This document shows positions 17,952 through 20,099 of a DNA stretch of 20,099 nucleotides, piece by piece. This stretch comes from Phoronis australis (taxonomy: Eukaryota > Phoronida > Phoronidae): contig NMRA01000063.1 of the NCBI GenBank assembly GCA_002633005.1, forward strand, positions 860,941-881,039, written 5' to 3'. How positions within the stretch are numbered: the stretch's first letter is position 1; every line of letters begins with the position of its first letter. A program made the position numbers and the translations under genes. Below the pieces are notes generated by a model, which worked only from the letters and a program-made list of their open reading frames with translations, did not search any database and was not told the DNA's origin.

Positions 17952-18868
17952 GTAGTTGACTGAAGATAAGTGACCCAACTGTAAATCTCTATAAGGGAAC
18001 CTGTTGGTTATCATGATCACTGAGTAATGCGTACAATGTGCATGATTTGACAATGTAGTCATTTACAGGTGTTCCATATTTTGAGAACCATTGTGATGCC
18101 CACTATTCAGTGGATAAAACTAGAATTCTCAACGTGAGACCCCTGTAACTTACTATTACCAGGAAGAGATAACCAGGAAGGGACAACTAGCTAAACCGCC
18201 GTTTTTGGCCTCCTTCCCCGGACTAATCTCAGGACTTAAGTTTCGTTTAAAAGGAAACAGATGATTTTATCAGAGAGATTGAAGCTTTTTCTATAGAAGG
18301 ATATCAAAAAAAACTCACTTTTTAACCTTAAACAGTGGTGTAAGTGTACTTTGAAAATATCGACTTCAGCGCACGCAATCGCAATTTCCCACACGCAGTC
18401 ACGGGTATTTAAGCTTTTCCGTCGATGTATAGATGGCGCAGTAGTCAAGTACTCCCTCATTTGCATATCAAATTTGCATGTGGGAGTTCTGAGACTCTCG
18501 TCAGTTTAGTTGTTGTCGAGCGCTTGAGTGCATAAAGCGGTGACCTCCCGCTGAGAGCACGCGCTGATGAAGATACCACAGCTAACTCGATCGCTTCGCA
18601 ATCAGGAGGTGAAAACACTCTCATGACCGCAGTTCTGAATTCCAGCTAAGCAAGCCCTATTTCGAGCAGCGGATTTGAATTGTTTTCGTCCCCAGACTGT
18701 GGATTGCAGAGAAGATTAGAATGAGGTCAACATTGAACTTTCTGCGGCTACCTATCGTGTTGATAGTTTGAAGTGTCAGAACCATAGCCGGAGTGCGCGG
18801 GATGTCTATGATTCCTGTTCTTCTTCAGTTGGCGAAAACATTGCTATCGCATAAAGAATGACCGTGGG
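17952..18868. other. Downstream intron or intergenic; paired octamer motifs
   Basis: No HGSNAT exon is visible. A small duplication of ACCAGGAAG(A/G)GA occurs near 18160-18185. Two exact ATTTGCAT octamers (POU-type binding words) lie at 18459-18466 and 18472-18479, 13 bp apart, followed by a locally GC-richer stretch with several CpG (18520-18800). That may be a promoter-like region, but no transcript start can be shown. Confidence 0.4.
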
Positions 18869-18931
18869 TTATTCATTTTGAGTTGGACACCTGTATCCAA
18901 GAATAAATATTAATACTCTGTAATATCTCAC

Positions 18932-19120
18932 CCTCTGCGTTTCGTTTCTTTGACGTTGTTTGAGGTTGCGGTATCGTGAAACAACGCCGTCGGGTGAGAG
19001 AAGTTGCACCGAATAACTGGAATTAGCTGCAGTTCTTTCCTTTAGAATGCCCGGACTCAGCTGTGCCATTTTCTTGGCAAGTCTCTTGCCTGCCGAAATC
19101 TTTCTGAGCATTGAAGACAT
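18932..19120 (-). CDS. Unidentified minus-strand open frame ending at a splice donor
   Basis: An open frame of 63 codons starts with ATG at 19120 (MSSMLRKISAGKRLAKKMAQ) and reaches AGG/GTGAGA at 18932, a good minus-strand donor; without splicing it continues 20 residues to a stop at 18869. The composition is basic and soluble (RYRNLKQRQRNETQR near the end). An in-frame TAA lies ten codons upstream, so the ATG may be a true start, or an acceptor at GGCGCAG may begin an internal exon. I do not recognise a family. It could belong to a gene nested in or next to HGSNAT, or to a decayed transposon. Confidence 0.3.
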
Positions 19121-19258
19121 CGGCCTTCTCCTGCGCCAATCAACCTTTTATCTGCTACAGAAATGTTATGCCTAATTTCCTACCATTTTAGCACACTTTG
19201 TGTCTCTGCTACAGTTAGCACTGCCATAATCGTATTTCTTGATTCTGCCACAGTATGC

Positions 19259-19552
19259 CTACTTGGAATTCAGTTTTGTTAGGTGTTTTTCCAAATTAAG
19301 CCACAACAGTTGTTCATCATTAAATGCCTCAGATTCCTCGATGCCATGGACATTTCCGTCAACACAAAACGCACCCTTGCCATTCTTAAAAAATCGTATA
19401 TATGTGCTATAATTGCTTCGAAGAACCGGCAGTAACCGTGGCTGGAACGTCGGCAGCTTCGCGACTAAGTCTACAGCAAACTCCTGTTGAAATTCTCCAT
19501 ACTTCAAAATTCTTGTTTGCAGGTGCTGATAATTGCCTTCAATGGTTTTCAT
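19259..19552 (-). CDS. Unidentified 97-codon minus-strand open frame
   Basis: The frame reads MKTIEGNYQHLQTRILKYGE at its start and ends KHLTKLNSK before TAG at 19259-19261. Residue use is balanced, with charged, aromatic and Gly/Asp-rich turns (KNGKGAFCVDGNVHG) rather than low-complexity shadow sequence, which makes coding plausible. Just upstream, GTGTGCTTTCTAG could be a splice acceptor with the frame open through it. No family is recognised. It lies on the same strand as, and upstream of, the frame at 18932-19120, so both may be pieces of one gene or element. Confidence 0.35.
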   Translation of the reverse strand: MKTIEGNYQHLQTRILKYGEFQQEFAVDLVAKLPTFQPRLLPVLRSNYSTYIRFFKNGKGAFCVDGNVHGIEESEAFNDEQLLWLNLEKHLTKLNSK

Positions 19553-20099
19553 AATAAGAGACTAGAAAGCACACACGCCCACTGGCCTGCTGCCTTATAT
19601 TTTCACTGGCCACCTTGCTACAGTCGACTTGCGCAATAGCCGAATTAGTTTCCACGTTTGTGGTCACGCGCCGGGTACAGGCCCATGAGACAAGTTGCAG
19701 CAACAAATTCAGTACGAATCCATAAACCCTTTTACACGCACAATTAAATGCGCAAAACTGCTCCTGTATTTCTTAAACCTTTAATTTAATGCTCAAGCTA
19801 TACAACGAGTGCATGTTGAAACACAACATTGACCTTGGACTAACGATGGACTCCTTGCATCAGGACCTTAGTAAGCGGGGAGAGGGCGAGTGCCACCCCA
19901 AAAAAATTGCATGCCTCAGGGTTAAACCATGGCAATCGACAAAGGTGTGGGGATGGGGAAAGACAAAAAAGAAAGACTTCGAATACTGATCAGAGAGAAA
20001 ACTCAAGAGAACTTTGAAAACTCGGTATCAGTGTATGGTTTACCATTTGAGGGCCCTGACCAGGACAATTGTTGTTAGGGTCTCCGTTTTTGCAGCATA
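19553..20099. other. Right edge of window, nothing recognised
   Basis: Mixed-composition sequence without a supported gene. A 66-codon plus-strand frame at 19789-19989 has no recognised domain and ends in a Lys/Trp-rich biased stretch; I do not call it. Confidence 0.5.

Noticed and set aside
18565-18640. C/D box snoRNA suggested by TGATGAA and a later CTGA
   Set aside because: There is no terminal stem, no convincing D' box, and such short words are common by chance.
19789-19989. Plus-strand frame starting MLKLYNECMLKH as the next HGSNAT exon
   Set aside because: It has no similarity to the SLRDITSSWPQW region or any later HGSNAT helix, and no matching acceptor was seen.

Overview
The window looks like animal nuclear DNA, AT-rich and intron-rich, most likely from a marine invertebrate. 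Coding sequence comes in short exons with GT-AG junctions, and the long introns hold DNA transposons with terminal inverted repeats, minisatellites and a retrotransposon tail. I cannot name the species; a deuterostome such as a lancelet, acorn worm or echinoderm is only a guess.

The one gene I recognise is on the + strand: the 5' and middle part of an HGSNAT-like gene (heparan-alpha-glucosaminide N-acetyltransferase, the lysosomal membrane enzyme that acetylates terminal glucosamine of heparan sulfate). I rebuilt it by hand from phase-compatible exons: e1 2896-3017 and e2 3938-4056 (lumenal domain), e3 5225-5294 (first membrane helix), e4 8371-8428 and e5 11402-11490 (cytosolic linker), e6 11731-11838 (second helix and the conserved His), e7a 12590-12735 and e7b 15108-15253 (two alternative versions of one exon), and e8 17836-17951. 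The signal-peptide exon and the C-terminal half were not found and probably lie outside the window.

The most interesting feature is the e7a/e7b pair. The exons are each 146 nt, share entry and exit phases, and encode homologous peptides about 44% identical. Using both or neither breaks the reading frame, so they behave as mutually exclusive exons that would give two versions of the third and fourth membrane helices. A degraded duplicate of e6 (about 12180-12251) lies just before e7a, so exons here have been duplicated at least twice.

Layout: 1-2700 is transposon-rich, with one arm of a TTAA-flanked element at the left edge, a 37-bp perfect inverted repeat at 377/944, and a complete foldback element at 1796-2694 carrying THAP-like zinc-finger remnants. 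2896-5294 holds the lumenal and first-helix exons plus a 25-bp minisatellite. 5295-11401 is introns with e4, a TIR element (6419-7294) and a nested repeat block (9797-11071). 11402-15253 is the exon cluster, interrupted by a second copy of that block (12872-14597). A second TIR element in opposite orientation follows at 15472-16289, then e8. From 17952 to the end no HGSNAT exon is visible; this part contains unidentified minus-strand open frames.
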